A DNA stretch of 16,437 nt, taken from NCBI GenBank assembly GCA_900542735.1, contig UQOS01000028.1:1-16437 (forward strand), written 5' to 3'. Made by a program: the position numbers and the translations under genes. Numbering within the stretch: the stretch's first letter is position 1; every line of letters starts with the position of its first letter. The DNA comes from an uncultured Mycoplasmatota bacterium. Its GTDB lineage: Bacteria; Bacillota_I; Bacilli_A; RF39; UBA660. The notes beneath the pieces were generated by a model. It had not been told where the DNA came from, made no database searches, and saw nothing but the letters and a program-made list of their open reading frames with translations. Positions 13,832 through 16,437 of the stretch are shown here, piece by piece.

Positions 13832-16116
13832 GTTCTTAAAGCTTCTACTGGATCCTTCTTACTAGCCATTCTTGATGGAATCGCACCACCTATCATGGTT
13901 AAGATAATATTAATAATTACTAAAATTATAGCATGGTAAATATTTAATTTTGCTACTCCAGCAAGACCTGATAGATTTTCAATAATTTGATTAGCGGGAA
14001 TTGTTAATAAATAAGCAATTAAGATTCCTAAGATACCAGAAGTTAAACCAATAATAAAGGTTTCTGCATTAAAGACACGCTTAATATCTTTTCTTCTTGC
14101 TCCTAATGCTCTTAAAATTCCTATTTCTTTTATTCTTTCTAATACTGAAATATAAGTAATAATTGCTATCATAATACTAGATACAATTAAAGAAATGGAA
14201 GAAAATGCTACTAACACTACCGTAATAGCGTCCATAATATTTCCTGATAAAGTAGAAATCATAGCAGCCATATCAGTATACTCTACTACATCTTTTTCTT
14301 CTTTACCTTCGTTATATTTATCTAAATAAGTAGTAATTTCTTTTTTTGATTCAAAATCTTTTGGGTACAAATAAATTACATTAGGTTTTACATCTTTTCC
14401 TAAGTATCCTAACATTATTTCTTTTGTGTTCATACTACCATCTTTTTCATCAAATGGTTGATTTGTTAAAATATTATAATCACTTTTTTCTTGATAAGAT
14501 ACTATTTTAGAATCTTTATTTTTAGATATTACTAACTCAGTTAAAGCATTTGTATAACCAATTCCACTACCGTTTGTAATCATTTCTTTATCGGATTTAC
14601 CACGAATAATTGCCTGTACTTTTAAAGTAATATTGTTTTTATTCTGGTATAGTTTTTCTAAATCTTGATTTGGTACAAAAATACTACCATATTGTAAGTA
14701 ATAGTCATCATTTCCTACTACTTTTAATTCTTGATTTAAAATATCTTCAAAACTTACTTCTTTTCCAGATAAACCTAGTGCTTCTAAAGTAGATTGATAA
14801 ATTTGATTTTTACTATTTACTTGTAAGATTAAACCCGGCTCGTTTTCATTGATTTCACCTGCTAAGATATCATAATTATCATAAATGATGCCACTTTCAT
14901 TTTTATTAGGATTTGTTGGTAGTAATATCCAATTACTACTATCGGCTACTAATTTATAGCCATCTTTTGTTTTTGTGATAATATTAAAATTAGTTGCTTG
15001 TTGGTAAGATACACCTGATAATAAACTAGTATCTAATTTTTTTACATACTCAATATATTCATCTGATAGTATATTAGTATGAAGGACTGTTTCCATCACA
15101 TCTTCTAAAGCATAAACTTTTTCTTCCTTTGGATATTTAGGACTATCTTCTTTTTTTATCTGACTTGCTGTTTCTTCACTCATAGTCATAGCTTGTGTGC
15201 TAATAATAACTGGAGCTTGTGATAAAGTATTCTTTTCAAAATTATCAACTTCTATTTTAAAACCATTTGATAATGATAAAATTAAAGCAATTCCTATAAT
15301 ACCAATACTAGAAGCAAAAGCTGTTAATAAAGTTCTACCTTTTTTAGTTTTAATGTTATTAAAAGATAGTTTTAAAGCTGTTCTAAAGTTCATAGCCGTT
15401 TTCTTAATTTTTAAAATAGAGGTATCTTTTTCTTTTTCTGCTACTGGGTTAGAGTCACTAATTTTAGTACCATCTTTAAATTCAATAATTCTAGTTGCAT
15501 AATCTTTTGCTAAATCTGGATTATGTGTTACCATAATGACTAATTTATCTTTTGCAATTTCTTTAATCAATTCCATAATTTGAATACTTGTTTTGGTATC
15601 TAATGCCCCGGTCGGCTCATCTGCTAAAATGATATCAGGATTATTTACTAACGCACGAGCAATTGCTACTCTTTGCATTTGACCTCCTGATAATTGATTT
15701 GGTTTTTTATGAATGTGTTCTAGTAATCCTACTTTTTTTAAGGCTTCTTTTGCTTTTTTCTTTCTAGTTTTACTATTTACTCCACTTAAAGTCATTCCCA
15801 TTTCAACATTATCTAATATTGAAATATGAGGAATTAAGTTATAATTTTGAAAAATAAAGCCAACACAATGATTACGATAACGGTCCCAATCTATGGCTTT
15901 AAACTTTTTAGTAGATTTATTATTAATAATTAAATCGCCACTATCATATTGGTCCAAACCACCTATTATATTTAATAATGTTGTTTTACCACTACCACTA
16001 GCACCTAAAATAGCTACAAATTCATTATTTCTAAACTGAATAGAAACCTCTTTTAGTGCTTGCTGAACGAAACTTCCTGTTTTATAACTTTTACTTATTT
16101 TTTTTAATTCTAACAT
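13825..16116 (-). CDS. MacB-type ABC transporter, ATPase and permease in one chain
   Basis: A 763-residue fusion. The N-terminal ATPase (1-225) has Walker A GASGSGKTT (38-46), Q-loop Q90, signature LSGGQ (142-146), Walker B IILADE with E167 and H198, all of the MacB/LolD/FtsE class. A membrane helix (about 262-283) is followed by a large extracytoplasmic domain (about 285-630) and three C-terminal helices of the FtsX type (about 633-760), ending GAIPSRMASKKDPVEALR, typical of MacB permeases. Such proteins dimerise and use ATP to move the outer domain mechanically, exporting peptides, toxins or lipoproteins or resisting antimicrobial peptides. In Gram-positive cells there is no TolC, so the substrate stays open. 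AGAAAGG precedes the ATG. A modest promoter lies at 16138-16166, and no two-component system is beside it. Confidence 0.92.
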   Translation of the reverse strand: MLELKKISKSYKTGSFVQQALKEVSIQFRNNEFVAILGASGSGKTTLLNIIGGLDQYDSGDLIINNKSTKKFKAIDWDRYRNHCVGFIFQNYNLIPHISILDNVEMGMTLSGVNSKTRKKKAKEALKKVGLLEHIHKKPNQLSGGQMQRVAIARALVNNPDIILADEPTGALDTKTSIQIMELIKEIAKDKLVIMVTHNPDLAKDYATRIIEFKDGTKISDSNPVAEKEKDTSILKIKKTAMNFRTALKLSFNNIKTKKGRTLLTAFASSIGIIGIALILSLSNGFKIEVDNFEKNTLSQAPVIISTQAMTMSEETASQIKKEDSPKYPKEEKVYALEDVMETVLHTNILSDEYIEYVKKLDTSLLSGVSYQQATNFNIITKTKDGYKLVADSSNWILLPTNPNKNESGIIYDNYDILAGEINENEPGLILQVNSKNQIYQSTLEALGLSGKEVSFEDILNQELKVVGNDDYYLQYGSIFVPNQDLEKLYQNKNNITLKVQAIIRGKSDKEMITNGSGIGYTNALTELVISKNKDSKIVSYQEKSDYNILTNQPFDEKDGSMNTKEIMLGYLGKDVKPNVIYLYPKDFESKKEITTYLDKYNEGKEEKDVVEYTDMAAMISTLSGNIMDAITVVLVAFSSISLIVSSIMIAIITYISVLERIKEIGILRALGARRKDIKRVFNAETFIIGLTSGILGILIAYLLTIPANQIIENLSGLAGVAKLNIYHAIILVIINIILTMIGGAIPSRMASKKDPVEALRTE

Positions 16117-16137
16117 GATATTTTCCTTTCTAATAAC

Positions 16138-16166
16138 AGTTTATTTTAAATTCTTTAAAGTATCAA
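16138..16166 (-). promoter_or_regulatory. possible promoter of the MacB-type transporter gene
   Basis: TTGATA (16161-16166), 17-bp spacer, TAAACT (16138-16143) on the minus strand: five of six and four of six consensus bases. It overlaps the end of the upstream nuclease gene, and readthrough from there is also possible. Confidence 0.4.
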
Positions 16167-16437
16167 TATCTAATCCAGTAGTTTTTGAAATATCTTCAAT
16201 AGAAACGGTTCCTAAGCTAAGTAAATTTTTAGCAATTTCTAATTGTTTTTCTTCTTTGCCGCGTAATATGCCAATTTCTTCACCCTCCTGCCTTCCTAAA
16301 TCTTTTAAAGCAAGTTCTTTGTCATAGGATTCTCCAAAATTAATATCTGTAATTACTTTTTCTGATTCATTCAAATATTCTTCCATTAAATCAAACCCTT
16401 TCGCTATTTTGGTAGCTTTTTCAATACTTGATTCTAC
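16141..16437 (-). CDS. C-terminal part of an Rpn/PD-(D/E)XK nuclease family transposase-like protein (partial)
   Basis: The frame is open to the right edge, so only the last 98 residues are visible; the ATG at 16384-16386 is internal. The sequence is a charged helical linker (YDKELALKDLGRQEGEEIG, then GKEEKQLEIAKNLLSLGTVS) ending in a small helical motif (IEDISKTTGLDIDTLKNL). This C-terminus is typical of the Rpn/PDDEXK transposase-like family, which is abundant and mobile in gut Firmicutes and Bacteroidota. The nuclease core would lie outside the window, so whether it is intact is unknown. It ends 24 bp before the MacB-type gene. The family call rests on the tail alone. Confidence 0.7.
   Translation of the reverse strand, partial: VESSIEKATKIAKGFDLMEEYLNESEKVITDINFGESYDKELALKDLGRQEGEEIGILRGKEEKQLEIAKNLLSLGTVSIEDISKTTGLDIDTLKNLK

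Overview
The window comes from a low-GC, spore-forming member of the Bacillota (Bacilli/Clostridia side), most likely an uncultured host-associated lineage. The evidence is AT-rich DNA, Gram-positive style Shine-Dalgarno sites, sigma-A-type promoters, short U-tailed terminators, and an unmistakable GerE with GerM and SpoIIIAH homologues beside it. Tryptophan is written TGG throughout, so there is no sign of a UGA-Trp code. I cannot name the genus. Almost every gene is on the minus strand, so transcription runs right to left.

Layout, left to right. 1-50: a possible 3' scrap of a plus-strand gene. 86-250: tRNA-Arg(UCU) with its promoter and terminator. 371-520: a plus-strand promoter, three hairpins and a U-tract, which looks like a stand-alone small RNA of about 110 nt. 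541-3348: a sporulation and translation block read as rpmG, efp, spoIIIAH, gerE, gerM. spoIIIAH is preceded by a good sigma-E-type promoter and gerE by a sigma-K-type one, which matches their expected mother-cell timing. 3365-5389: a class B penicillin-binding protein. 5453-7995: a two-gene unit encoding a very large prepilin-like protein with Ig-like domains and a cysteine-dense tail, plus a small membrane-anchored protein. 8037-9288: a tight DUF1848/DUF4186 pair of unknown function with metal-cluster-like cysteine motifs. 9307-13783: a MarR repressor followed by the two halves of a heterodimeric multidrug-type ABC exporter. 13805-16166: a MacB-type single-chain ABC transporter. 16141-16437: the C-terminal end of an Rpn/PD-(D/E)XK transposase-like nuclease running off the window.

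Functionally the left half is core cell biology: mother-cell sporulation, elongation factor P, ribosomal protein L33 and cell-wall synthesis. The right half is accessory: surface structure, efflux and unknown enzymes. The items most worth following are the cysteine-rich prepilin-like protein, the DUF1848/DUF4186 pair with a C-terminal CX3CX2C motif, the hairpin RNA at 400-520, and spoIIIAH standing beside efp without the rest of the spoIIIA operon.
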